This document shows positions 17,280-24,819 of a stretch of 64,000 bases of DNA, one piece after another. Position 1 is the stretch's first letter; each line of letters begins with the position of its first letter. A program made the position numbers and the translations under genes. The DNA is from Streptomyces sp. WZ-12 (lineage in GTDB: Bacteria > Actinomycetota > Actinomycetes > Streptomycetales > Streptomycetaceae). Below the pieces are notes generated by a model that worked only from the letters and a program-made list of their open reading frames with translations, did no database searches and was not told the origin of the DNA. The stretch is from assembly GCF_028898845.1 (NCBI RefSeq), contig NZ_CP118574.1, positions 8,667,001-8,731,000 on the forward strand, read 5' to 3'.

Positions 17280-18203
17280 ATGACTGTTGGAGTTGCGCTC
17301 AATCCGCTCACCCCCGCCAACCAGATCGACGCGAGCGTGGAGCTGGCCAGGGAGGCCGCGGCCGCGGGGCTGCGGTCCGCCTGGTTCGGGCAGACCTTCG
17401 GGGCCGACTCGCCCCAGTTGGCCGCGATCGTCGGCCGCGAGGTGCCCGGGCTGCACGTGGGCACGTCCGCCATCCCCGTCTTCGGGCGACACCCGCTGAT
17501 CGTCTCCAGCCAGGCACAGACCGCACAGGCGGCCACCCACGGCCGCTACCACCTCGGACTGGCGCTCGGCACCAAGCTGTTGACCGAAGGCGGCTTCGGG
17601 CTCCCCTTCGAACGCCCCGTGGCCCGCCTGCGGGAATTCCTCACCGCACTACGGCAGTTGACCGAGACCGGCAGCGCCGACTTCCACGGCGAACTGCTCA
17701 CCGCCGCCACCCCGATCCCGGCCCGCGTGCCCGGCGCGGAGTCCGGCGTCCCGGTGCTCGTCGCCGCCATGGGCCCGAAGGCGCTGCGGGTCAGCGGCGA
17801 ACTGGCGGACGGCATCCTGCCGTACCTCGCCGGACCCCGCGCGCTCGCCGAGCACATCGTGCCGGCCGTCACCAAGGCCGCCGAGGCCGCCGGGCGTCCC
17901 GCTCCCCGCATCGTGGCGCTCGTCCACGGCGTGGTCACCGACGATGTCGACGCGGTACGCGCCACCGCCACCGAGAACCTGGCCTTCTACGAGCAGGTCC
18001 CCTCCTACGCCCGGGTCATCGAGCTGTCCGGCGCCCAACGGGCCGTCGACGTCGCCGTGATCGGCAACGAGGAGACCGTCGCCGCCGAGGTCCAGCGCTA
18101 CCGGGACGCCGGAGCGAGCGAGGTGGTGTTCGCCGGGACGGAGATCGCCGGCGAAGCCGACCGGCGCCGCACCTGGAAGCTGCTGGGCGAACTCGCCGGC
18201 TGA
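17280..18203 (+). CDS. F420-dependent LLM-class oxidoreductase
   Basis: 307 residues of luciferase-like TIM barrel. MTVGVALNPLTPANQIDASVELAREAAAAGL opens it, AWFGQTFGADSPQLAAIV follows, and GRYHLGLALGTKLLTEGGFGLPFERPVARLREFL is typical of the F420-using branch (MSMEG_4879-like). PVLVAAMGPKALRVSGELADGILPYL is the phosphate-binding region. It would reduce or oxidise a small organic substrate with F420; the substrate is unknown. The ATG at 17280 follows a short inverted repeat CGTGG/CCACG (17263-17276) that could be an operator. It is monocistronic, ending before the hairpin at 18226. Confidence 0.85.
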   Translation: MTVGVALNPLTPANQIDASVELAREAAAAGLRSAWFGQTFGADSPQLAAIVGREVPGLHVGTSAIPVFGRHPLIVSSQAQTAQAATHGRYHLGLALGTKLLTEGGFGLPFERPVARLREFLTALRQLTETGSADFHGELLTAATPIPARVPGAESGVPVLVAAMGPKALRVSGELADGILPYLAGPRALAEHIVPAVTKAAEAAGRPAPRIVALVHGVVTDDVDAVRATATENLAFYEQVPSYARVIELSGAQRAVDVAVIGNEETVAAEVQRYRDAGASEVVFAGTEIAGEADRRRTWKLLGELAG

Positions 18204-18225
18204 CCACCCAAGGCCCACCGAAAAA

Positions 18226-18253
18226 ACGGATGCCCTGCTCAGCGGGCATCCGT
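18226..18253. terminator. Perfect 10-bp hairpin between LLM gene and ABC-F leader
   Basis: ACGGATGCCC (18226-18235) and GGGCATCCGT (18244-18253) form an uninterrupted 10-bp stem with an 8-nt loop. Six A residues precede it. In the plus direction there is no T-run, but Streptomyces terminators often lack one, so it can end the LLM transcript. Read on the minus strand it is a textbook terminator with T6. It also covers the -35 zone of the leader-peptide promoter at 18254. Confidence 0.7.
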
Positions 18254-18259
18254 TACGGT
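18254..18259 (+). promoter_or_regulatory. -10 box for leaderless ABC-F leader transcript
   Basis: TACGGT (TANNNT) ends 6 nt before the ATG at 18266. Transcription would start at the first base of the leader peptide codon, producing a leaderless upstream ORF ahead of the ABC-F gene. Confidence 0.5.
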
Positions 18260-18265
18260 GGCCGC

Positions 18266-18289
18266 ATGTCTACGCCCCGAATTTCCTAG
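18266..18289 (+). CDS. Leader peptide MSTPRIS upstream of ABC-F gene
   Basis: A 7-codon ORF (Met-Ser-Thr-Pro-Arg-Ile-Ser-stop) starting 6 nt after a TANNNT box and ending 58 nt before the ABC-F start. Antibiotic-resistance ABC-F genes are commonly controlled by ribosome stalling on such short leaders. Pro-Arg is a drug- and context-sensitive pair. No database match can be expected at this length; the case rests on position, promoter and the folded leader that follows. Confidence 0.5.
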   Translation: MSTPRIS

Positions 18290-18292
18290 CCG

Positions 18293-18340
18293 AGGACCCG
18301 CTTCCACGCCAGAAGTGTGTCCTTCGCTGTTTTCGGAGCG
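18293..18340 (+). promoter_or_regulatory. Candidate attenuator/RBS-sequestering structure before ABC-F
   Basis: Just after the leader stop, AGGAC (18293-18297) pairs with GTCCT (18319-18323) around an inner CTTC/GAAG stem (18301-18304 with 18312-18315). A second stem, CGCT (18325-18328) with AGCG (18337-18340), covers part of the ribosome binding site GGAG at 18335-18338. A ribosome stalled on the leader would disturb the first stem. Whether it acts on transcription or on translation cannot be decided by eye. Confidence 0.45.
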
Positions 18341-18347
18341 TTCAAGC

Positions 18348-19952
18348 ATGATCACCGTTCGTGATGTCGAACTGCGCGCGGGTGCCCGCCTGCTGCTGTC
18401 CGACGTTTCCTTCACCGTCTCGCCCGGCGACCGGATCGGCCTGGTCGGCCGCAACGGGGCGGGCAAGACCACCCTGATGACCGCCCTCGCGGGCCGCACC
18501 ACGCCCGCGGCCGGCACCATCACCCACACCGGCCCGGTCGGGCACCTCGCCCAGGACTCCCGCGCCGCCGACCCGACCCAGACGGTCACCGACCGGATCC
18601 TGTCCGCCCGCGGCCTGGACATCGCCCGCCAGCGGCTGCGCGCCGCGGAGTCCGCGATGGCCGATGCCGACGGCGGCCGCGCACTGGATCGGGCCATGAC
18701 CGCCTACGCCGGCGCCGAGGCCGCCTTCCAGGCCGCCGGTGGCTACGCGGCGGAGGCCGAGGCGGCCCGGGTGGCCGCCGGCCTCGGACTGCCCGAACGA
18801 GCCCTCGGCGGGCCCGTCGGCGCGCTCTCCGGCGGCCAGCGGCGCCGCGTCGAACTGGCCCGCATCCTCTTCGCCGGCGACCGCGGCACGCTCCTCCTGG
18901 ACGAGCCGACCAACCACCTCGACGCGGACTCGCTCGCCTGGTTGCGCGCCTTCCTCCGCTCCCGCCAGGGCGGCCTGGTCGTCATCAGCCACGACACCGG
19001 TCTGCTCGCCGACGTCGTCAACCGCGTCCTCCACCTCGACGCCACCCGCGCCGCGCTCGACCTCCACAACACCGGCTGGGCCGCGTACTTGGCCCAGCGC
19101 GAGGCGGACGCCCGACGCCGCACCCGCGAGCGGGCCAACGCCGAGCGCAAGGCCACGGCGCTGCGCACCCAGGCGGAGAAGATGAAGGCCCGCTCCGCGA
19201 CCGCCACGATGGCCAGGAGCATGGCCCGTCGCGCCGACCGCCTGCTCGCCGACCTGGAACCCGCCCGGCGCACCGAGAAGACCGCCCGCATCCGACTGCC
19301 CGAGCCGCACCCCTGCGGCCGGATACCGCTCGGCGCGATCAGCCTGGCCAAGTCCTACGGCGATCACCAGGTCCTGCGCGGCGTGGACCTCGCCGTGGAC
19401 CGGGGCAGCCGGCTGGTGATCCTCGGCCTCAACGGGGCCGGCAAGACCACCCTGTTGCGCCTCCTCGCCGGCGCGGAGACCCCGGACAGCGGCCGGGTGG
19501 TGCGCGGTCAGGGGCTACGGCTCGGCTACTTCGCGCAGGAACACGACACCCTCGACGGCGCCCGCACCGTCCGGGACAACCTGGCCGTGGCCGCCCCGCA
19601 CCTCACCGACCAGGAACGCCGGCGCGTGCTCGGCGCGTTCCTGTTCACCGGGGACGACGCCGACAAACCCGCCGGCGTCCTCTCCGGCGGCGAGAAGACC
19701 CGGCTCGCGCTGGCCGGGCTGGTCCACTCCGGAGCCAACGTGCTGCTCCTGGACGAGCCGACCAACAACCTCGACCCCGCCTCCCGGGACGAGGTGCTGG
19801 CCGCTGTCGACTCCTACCCCGGAGCGATCGTGATGGTCACCCACGACGAGGGAGCCCTGGACGCCCTGCGCCCCGACCGCGTCCTGCTGCTGCCGGACGG
19901 CGACGAGGACCTGTGGAGCGACGAGTACCGGGAGTTGGTCACGCTGGCGTGA
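18348..19952 (+). CDS. ABC-F family ATPase (ribosome-protection / translation factor type)
   Basis: 534 residues, two fused ABC domains and no membrane segment. Domain 1: GRNGAGKTT at about 34-42, LSGGQRRRVELARILF at about 160, LLLDEPTNHLD. Domain 2: GLNGAGKTTLLRLLAG, LSGGEKTRLALAGL, LLLDEPTNNLD and a VTHDEGAL His switch. The inter-domain linker (about 235-330) is Arg/Ala-rich and basic, as expected for the P-site tRNA interaction motif that contacts the ribosome. Members either protect ribosomes from 50S antibiotics or act as housekeeping translation factors. The leader peptide and folded leader upstream favour an inducible resistance role. GGAG lies 9 nt before the ATG. Confidence 0.9.
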   Translation: MITVRDVELRAGARLLLSDVSFTVSPGDRIGLVGRNGAGKTTLMTALAGRTTPAAGTITHTGPVGHLAQDSRAADPTQTVTDRILSARGLDIARQRLRAAESAMADADGGRALDRAMTAYAGAEAAFQAAGGYAAEAEAARVAAGLGLPERALGGPVGALSGGQRRRVELARILFAGDRGTLLLDEPTNHLDADSLAWLRAFLRSRQGGLVVISHDTGLLADVVNRVLHLDATRAALDLHNTGWAAYLAQREADARRRTRERANAERKATALRTQAEKMKARSATATMARSMARRADRLLADLEPARRTEKTARIRLPEPHPCGRIPLGAISLAKSYGDHQVLRGVDLAVDRGSRLVILGLNGAGKTTLLRLLAGAETPDSGRVVRGQGLRLGYFAQEHDTLDGARTVRDNLAVAAPHLTDQERRRVLGAFLFTGDDADKPAGVLSGGEKTRLALAGLVHSGANVLLLDEPTNNLDPASRDEVLAAVDSYPGAIVMVTHDEGALDALRPDRVLLLPDGDEDLWSDEYRELVTLA

Positions 19953-19954
19953 AC

Positions 19955-20005
19955 GCCCTGGGGGCCGGTCCGTTGCCGTGCGGCAGCGGACCGGCCCCCA
20001 GGGGC
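19955..20005. terminator. Bidirectional terminator between convergent ABC-F and DsbA-like genes
   Basis: A very long GC-rich hairpin: CTGGGGGCCGGTCCG on the left arm pairs with CGGACCGGCCCCCAG on the right, extended by TGCCG/CGGCA near the loop. It lies exactly between two convergent stop codons (19952 and 20010). Confidence 0.85.
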
Positions 20006-20009
20006 CGCG

Positions 20010-20807
20010 TCAGGAGGTGGGGCTGGGCGAGGGGGAGGCCGTCGGGCCCGCGGCCGCCACCTTCTGGGCCTCCTTGGCCACCAGGGCGGTGAGCTTGCTC
20101 GGCGTGAGCTTGGTCGCGGGGTCGGCGATCGTCTTCCCGTTGAGCTGCACGACCGGGACCGGGCCGAGGCCCGAACTGGCGTAGTCCTGCTGGGACTTGG
20201 TCACCCAGCCCTGCCGCGTGCCACGGTCCAGGCAGAGGTTGAACGCGTCGTGCTCGATCTTCCCGGCCTTCTTGGCCAGCTTCCTCAGCAGCGTCCGATT
20301 CTTGAAGTCGTCCTGCTGCAGGGCCGGTTGGTTCGCCCAGACCTGGTCCATGAACTCGCTGAACCGACCCTGGTCCTGAGCGCAGGCAGCCGCGGCGGCT
20401 GCCTCCTTCGCGCCCGAACCGCCGTACTGGTGGTCGCTCGCGGTCACGAGACGGTAGTTGATCTGGGCCTGGCCGGACGCGAGGAGCTGGCCGAACGTCT
20501 TGGAGTACTGCTGGGCGAAGGCCCGCGACTCCGGGCTCCGCGGGTCCTCGTACACCGTCAACGTGACCGGAATGGTCGGCTTGACCGGAAGGGCCAGCTT
20601 GTCCCCGTTGGTCGTTGCCCCCACGGCATTGGACGGCGGCTCGAACGCGGTGGCCTCGCCGGACCGGGCGTACTGGCCGATCCAGGCCGCGGCACCGCAG
20701 ATCACGGCGAGCCCGACGCCGATCACCGCGTAGTTGCGCCAGTTGCCGCGAGGGCCCTTTCGCGTTGCTTCGCTGCCGTTCTTGTTGTGCCCTGCGGAGG
20801 CCACCAT
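20010..20807 (-). CDS. Membrane-anchored DsbA-like thioredoxin-fold protein lacking CxxC
   Basis: 265 residues. A basic cytoplasmic N-terminus leads into one transmembrane helix (YAVIGVGLAVICGAAAWIG, about 26-44), then an extracytoplasmic Thioredoxin_4/DsbA-like domain. The strand that should read YEDFxCPxC is YEDPRSPESRAFAQQY, so both active-site cysteines are missing. Two other cysteines remain, in AAAACAQDQGRF and FNLCLDRG. The family's FNLCLDRG-like helix and the cis-Pro region PVPVVQLNGK are intact. It is unlikely to be an oxidoreductase; a binding or chaperone role is possible. The C-terminus is a Pro/Ser-rich tail. Confidence 0.82.
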   Translation of the reverse strand: MVASAGHNKNGSEATRKGPRGNWRNYAVIGVGLAVICGAAAWIGQYARSGEATAFEPPSNAVGATTNGDKLALPVKPTIPVTLTVYEDPRSPESRAFAQQYSKTFGQLLASGQAQINYRLVTASDHQYGGSGAKEAAAAAACAQDQGRFSEFMDQVWANQPALQQDDFKNRTLLRKLAKKAGKIEHDAFNLCLDRGTRQGWVTKSQQDYASSGLGPVPVVQLNGKTIADPATKLTPSKLTALVAKEAQKVAAAGPTASPSPSPTS

Positions 20808-21007
20808 GGGAACCCTTTCACCAGGTCAATCGATGTGCTCGCCGACGGCGCGGTACCCCGCGCCGCGCCGCCCGAGCGGCGACCGCGGGGCACGGCACAC
20901 CGCTGCGGCACGCACAGTGTGGCAGCATTCGCCGGCTGCCGGGGTTCCGGGGCCGGGTGCGGCCCCGTACGGAGCGCCCGAGGGCGGCGGCCGGCCCCGC
21001 CTCGCAC

Positions 21008-21295
21008 TCACGCGGCCGTGGCGGCGGCGACCGTCCCGGTGCTGGTGAGCCGGCGCAGGGCGAGCAGGCCGCCGATGCCGGGGAGGCAGGCGAGCAGCAC
21101 CGACCGGCCGGTGCGGTGCGGGTCGCGGGTGACGGCCCCGATGGTGAAGAGGTAGGCGCAACCGTGGAGCGGGCCGGCGAGCGAGGAGACGGCCGGCAGG
21201 TGCAGCGTGGCCAGGTTGGTCAGCAGGATGATCAGCGAGGCCAGTTCGACGGTGGCGGCGGCGCGCAGCGGTCGGCGGGTGGGTGGAACGGGCAC
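21008..21295 (-). CDS. Small integral membrane protein, DUF3817-like
   Basis: 95 residues with three hydrophobic segments: VELASLIILLTNLATLHL, AGPLHGCAYLFTIGAV and LLACLPGIGGLLALRRL. The central GPLHG-Y-F segment resembles DUF3817, a family of small actinobacterial membrane proteins of unknown role. The GTG start at 21295 begins 1 nt after the stop of the upstream DUF2269-like gene and has GGGAG at a good distance. The two are certainly co-transcribed and probably coupled. Confidence 0.7.
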   Translation of the reverse strand: MPVPPTRRPLRAAATVELASLIILLTNLATLHLPAVSSLAGPLHGCAYLFTIGAVTRDPHRTGRSVLLACLPGIGGLLALRRLTSTGTVAAATAA

Positions 21296-21296
21296 G

Positions 21297-21779
21297 TCAT
21301 GCTCCCGTGGTCGAGCCGGGACGGACGATCATGAGGATCGTCACCGTCGCCCAGAGGAGGTTGAACAGCCCGGTGAACATGGCCAGTTGGGCGGGACGGT
21401 AGGGCGGCGAGGTGGTCGGCTGGTCGCCGTCGAGGGCGGTCAGCAGGGCGTCCTGTCGGGGCAGCACCAGGGCGACCAGGACGCCGGCGGCGGCCGCGGT
21501 CAGGGCGATGGAGGCGATCAGCCACGCGTCGCCCAGGACCCCCATGGCGGAGGCGGTGGCGAAGCCGAACACCGGCACGGCCATGCCGACCCCCGCGTAC
21601 ACCCGGCAGATGCGGTGCAGCAGCCGGACGGTGCCCACCGTATCCGGCCGGGCATCCGCCCCGCCCCCGCCCGCCTGGGCGCGGCGGACGGCCGGCGGGA
21701 ACATGCTGGCGGCCACGGTGACCGGGCCGACCGCGACGAGGGCGGCCAGAACGTGCAGCGAAAGCAAAATCTTGGTCAT
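21297..21779 (-). CDS. DUF2269-like integral membrane protein
   Basis: 160 residues with four predicted membrane helices. The N-terminal KILLSLHVLAALVAVGPVTVAASMFPPAVRR segment is typical of the DUF2269 family, and a late FTGLFNLLWATVTILMIVRPG helix closes it. Start ATG at 21779. It is followed without a gap by the DUF3817-like gene. Function unknown; small paired membrane proteins of this kind may form one complex. Confidence 0.7.
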   Translation of the reverse strand: MTKILLSLHVLAALVAVGPVTVAASMFPPAVRRAQAGGGGADARPDTVGTVRLLHRICRVYAGVGMAVPVFGFATASAMGVLGDAWLIASIALTAAAAGVLVALVLPRQDALLTALDGDQPTTSPPYRPAQLAMFTGLFNLLWATVTILMIVRPGSTTGA

Positions 21780-21908
21780 CGGTCGGCAACCGTCCAGGAG
21801 GAGCGGGCGCGGACCCGGGATGGGGGGAGCGCCGATCGCTCGTCGACCGGGCCGCCGGGGCCCATCGACCGGGGAACTACGAGGTACATGTGTGGAAGAG
21901 GCTTTCTC

Positions 21909-21949
21909 GTTGAGCGAGCGAAGAGCGTTGAGCGAGGCGAGTTGAGCGA
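21909..21949. repeat. Three direct copies of GTTGAGCGA
   Basis: Exact 9-mers at 21909, 21927 and 21941, in the gap between the DUF2269 gene start (21779, minus strand) and the end of the PfpI gene (21958). They may be a binding-site array for the promoter of the two-gene membrane operon, or slippage debris. Confidence 0.5.
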
Positions 21950-21957
21950 CGGGGAGG

Positions 21958-22635
21958 TCAGAAAGGGAGGGACAGCGCCGGCGCGGCACCGGTGGCGGAC
22001 CAGACGGTGCCGCGGCGCTCGTGGGCGAAGACCCGCTCGACGGCGCGTGCCACCCGGGGGCCGATCTCGCGCTCGACGAGGTAGAGGGCGAGATCGAGAC
22101 CGGAGGTGACTCCGCCGCTGGTGATCAGATCGCCGTCGTCGACCACCCGGGCGTCGACGTGTTCGGCGCCGGTGGCCACCAGCAACTCCCGCCCCAGGTC
22201 ATGGCTGTTGACCGAACGCCCCTTGATGAGGCCCGCCATGGCGAGCAGCAGTGACCCGCCGCAGACCGTCGTCACCAGCGTGTCCGGCCGGGCCAGCGCC
22301 TCACCGGCCAGCCGCGCCAGGTCCGTGTCGACGGCCCGGCGCAGCATCTCCAAAATGGTCCCGGCCCGCTCCGCCGCGCTCAGCCCCGCCGGATCGCGCA
22401 GATCACCCACCGCCCCGGGCAGCACGATCACGTCGGCGCGCGCGGGATCCAAGGCCGCGGCGGCGCGCAGGGACACTGCCGCCAGCCCACTGGGCACCTC
22501 CCGCGGCCCCTCGGCGCTGACCAACTCGACGCGGACGGCCCCCTCGGTGAGCATGCCGGCGCAGTGCAGCACCTCGTAGGGTGCGATGACGTCCAACGGG
22601 TCGAAGCCGTCGAACAGTACGCAGTGGACGAGCAT
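21958..22635 (-). CDS. DJ-1/PfpI-family protein, isonitrile hydratase-like
   Basis: 225 residues. LFDGFDPLDVIAPYEVL opens the fold, VIVLPGAVGDL supplies the oxyanion turn and VTTVCGGSLLLAMAGLIKGR holds the nucleophilic Cys. ITSGGVTSGLDLALYLVEREIG is the conserved C-terminal block shared with isonitrile hydratase InhA and GlxA sensor domains. GGAG lies before the ATG at 22635. Divergent from a GlxA-type AraC regulator, which very probably controls it through the inverted repeat between them. The substrate is unknown. Confidence 0.82.
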   Translation of the reverse strand: MLVHCVLFDGFDPLDVIAPYEVLHCAGMLTEGAVRVELVSAEGPREVPSGLAAVSLRAAAALDPARADVIVLPGAVGDLRDPAGLSAAERAGTILEMLRRAVDTDLARLAGEALARPDTLVTTVCGGSLLLAMAGLIKGRSVNSHDLGRELLVATGAEHVDARVVDDGDLITSGGVTSGLDLALYLVEREIGPRVARAVERVFAHERRGTVWSATGAAPALSLPF

Positions 22636-22729
22636 GGGATGCCTCTTCTCCAGTCGCGATCAGCGGTGCGCGCCCCACGCTAGAAAGACCGACCCGCGCC
22701 ACACAGTGGCCAGAATGACAACTTTCCAC

Positions 22730-22810
22730 GGATTCTCGCCAATGCTCTGTAGAGCGAATATGGGGCCTCCACCGCCGCTCACCACAGGACTGACCCCCTG
22801 GCGAGAATCC
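22730..22810. promoter_or_regulatory. Widely spaced 12-bp perfect inverted repeat between divergent promoters
   Basis: GGATTCTCGCCA (22730-22741) is the exact reverse complement of TGGCGAGAATCC (22799-22810). A weaker third copy, TGGCCAGAAT, lies at 22707-22716. The right arm sits between CTGACC (22790-22795) and TATCGT (22814-22819), the -35 and -10 of the regulator gene. Typical looping-operator arrangement for an AraC-family protein that controls itself and its divergent neighbour. Confidence 0.65.
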
Positions 22811-22825
22811 AACTATCGTGTCGCC

Positions 22826-23842
22826 ATGCACACCGTGGCCATCCTCGTCCTCGACCATGTGGTGCCGTTCGACATGGCGGCGCCCCTGGAGATCTTCGGC
22901 CGCACCCGCCTGCCCGACGGGCGCCGCCCCTACCGGACGCGGATCTGCGCCCCCACGCCCCAGGTACGCACCGACGGCTTCACCCTCACCGTCGAATGGG
23001 GACTGGACGCACTGGCGGAGGCCGACACCGTCATCGTGCCCGGCTGCTCGGAACAGGCCGGCGCACCGCACCCGGAGGCCCTGCGGGCACTGCGCGCAGC
23101 GGCGGCCGCCGGGACCCGCATCGCCTCGGTCTGCGTCGGCGCCTTCGTCCTCGCCGAGGCGGGACTACTGGACGGCCTGCGCGCCACCACCCACTGGATC
23201 GCGGCCGCCGAACTCGCCCGCCGCTACCCGCAGATCGAGGTCCAGCCCGACGTCCTCTACGTCGACAACGGCCAGATACTCACCTCGGCCGGCGCCGCCG
23301 CCAGCCTGGACCTCTGCCTCCACATGATCCGCCGCGACCTCGGCTCGGCGATCGCCGCGGACGCCGCCCGGCTGTCCGTCATGCCGCTCGAACGCGAGGG
23401 CGGCCAGGCGCAGTTCATCGTCCACGAGCACCCACCGGTGCCCCAGGGCTCCGCACTCCAGCCCGTCCTCGACTGGATCGAGGACCACCTTGCCCACGAG
23501 ATCACCCTCAAGGCCATGGCCGCCCGCTCCGGCGTGAGCGAACGGACCTTCAGCCGCCGCTTCCGCGAACAGACCGGCACCACGCCGCTCCAGTGGCTGC
23601 TGCGCGCCCGGGTACGCCGGGCCCAGTACCTCCTGGAGAACACCGACCACCCGGTCGAACGCATCGCCCACCAGGCCGGTTTCGGCTCGCCGACCGCCTT
23701 CCGGGACCGGTTCCGTCGCGTGGTCGGCACCACCCCGCAGTCCTACCGCACCGCCTTCCACGGCCGCCCCGGCGCGGACCGGCCCCGGCTGCCCGGCCGA
23801 CGAACCGAGCTCGCTACCTCGCCGCCCGCATCACGCCCGTGA
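22826..23842 (+). CDS. GlxA-type AraC-family transcriptional regulator
   Basis: 338 residues. Residues 1-190 form a DJ-1/PfpI-like sensing domain (ILVLDHVVPFDMAAPLEIF, TVIVPGCSEQAG, RIASVCVGAFVLAEAGLLDG, ATTHW). The C-terminal 100 residues are an AraC DNA-binding domain: ITLKAMAARSGVSERTFSRRFREQTGTTPLQWL, then VERIAHQAGFGSPTAFRDRFRRVVGTTPQSYR. TATCGT ends 6 nt before the ATG, so the mRNA is probably leaderless. It should regulate the divergent PfpI gene and itself. Its 3' end overlaps the convergent acetyltransferase by 12 bp. Confidence 0.88.
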   Translation: MHTVAILVLDHVVPFDMAAPLEIFGRTRLPDGRRPYRTRICAPTPQVRTDGFTLTVEWGLDALAEADTVIVPGCSEQAGAPHPEALRALRAAAAAGTRIASVCVGAFVLAEAGLLDGLRATTHWIAAAELARRYPQIEVQPDVLYVDNGQILTSAGAAASLDLCLHMIRRDLGSAIAADAARLSVMPLEREGGQAQFIVHEHPPVPQGSALQPVLDWIEDHLAHEITLKAMAARSGVSERTFSRRFREQTGTTPLQWLLRARVRRAQYLLENTDHPVERIAHQAGFGSPTAFRDRFRRVVGTTPQSYRTAFHGRPGADRPRLPGRRTELATSPPASRP

Positions 23843-24667
23843 CGGCGGCGACCACACGTACGGCGTCGTGGTCGTCACCGCCCGAAAACCCAGCCGGCGC
23901 AGGATCGGCGCACTGTCGTCCGACGCATCGACCTGGAGGTATCTGACGCCACGGGCCACCGCGAGCTCGGCGCGGGCGGCGACCAGCGCCCGGTAGATGC
24001 CCCGGCCGCGCCACGCCGGACGCGTCGTACCGCCCCACAGGCCCGCGAACTCGGTCCCCTCCCGCACCACCAGCCACGCGGCGGACACCACCTCGCCCCC
24101 GGCCTCGGCCACCAGAACGGCGATCGTGTCCGGCGCCGCCGCCACCCGGCCGATCAGGTCCTCGCCCAACCAACCCCAGTCCTGACCCCAGACCTCCGAC
24201 TCCATGGCGGCGATGCGGTGCAAGTCGGCATCCGCGGTCACCCGCCGCAGGGTGACCCCGTCCGGCAGGACCGGCGCCGCCGCCATCCGCTCCGCCCGGC
24301 CGATGAGCACCGTCTCCCGCTCCTCGGGAACGAAGCCCGCCGCGCACAACCGCTCGGTGAGATCGACGGGACGGTCGTGCCCCCGGGTCTTCCACTCCAC
24401 CGCCTCCCCGCGCGCGGCGAAGAAGTCCCGCTGACGGGCGATCAACCGGTCCAACTCGGCGCCGCGCACGCCGACATCGCGCGGAGCGCTGACGAAGCCG
24501 CGGAACTGGCCGACGGCCCGCAACAGCGGACCGTCCTGCTCGTGGACGACCCCGGCCGGAGGGTTGGGCGGCTCGCCACGCATTTGTTCGTCGTAGGCCA
24601 GCAGCAATCCGGCGATGTCCGCCCTGTCTGCCGCACTAGAGTCGATGTCTGGGTCGATGTCTGCCAC
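23831..24667 (-). CDS. GNAT-family acetyltransferase
   Basis: 278 residues. The C-terminal GNAT core includes IAVLVAEAGGEVVSAAWL, FAGLWGGTTRPAWRGRGIYRALV (motif A, acetyl-CoA pyrophosphate loop) and VRYLQVDASDDSAPILRRLGF. The N-terminal 100 residues form a divergent, likely catalytically silent, GNAT-like half. The GTG at 24667 is preferred because the minus-strand TATCGT at 24675-24680 ends 7 nt upstream and no RBS is present, so the mRNA is leaderless. Substrate unknown. Confidence 0.8.
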   Translation of the reverse strand: MADIDPDIDSSAADRADIAGLLLAYDEQMRGEPPNPPAGVVHEQDGPLLRAVGQFRGFVSAPRDVGVRGAELDRLIARQRDFFAARGEAVEWKTRGHDRPVDLTERLCAAGFVPEERETVLIGRAERMAAAPVLPDGVTLRRVTADADLHRIAAMESEVWGQDWGWLGEDLIGRVAAAPDTIAVLVAEAGGEVVSAAWLVVREGTEFAGLWGGTTRPAWRGRGIYRALVAARAELAVARGVRYLQVDASDDSAPILRRLGFRAVTTTTPYVWSPPSRA

Positions 24668-24819
24668 ACAAGAGACGATACGAACGGTGGCAACCGATTT
24701 TCGGGGGCGATGCGGGCCCGGGGCCAACGGCCCTTTGCGCTGGCGCAGTTCGGCCGCAGTGGCGGCCGATGGCCGCGGAATCCGGCCGACGGTATACCAC
24801 CACGACAGGAAGGCACACC

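Noticed and set aside
18226..18253. Minus-strand terminator with T6 implying an unseen minus-strand gene
   Set aside because: No minus-strand gene lies to the right; ABC-F occupies the plus strand. The hairpin is better explained as the end of the LLM transcript or part of the leader region.
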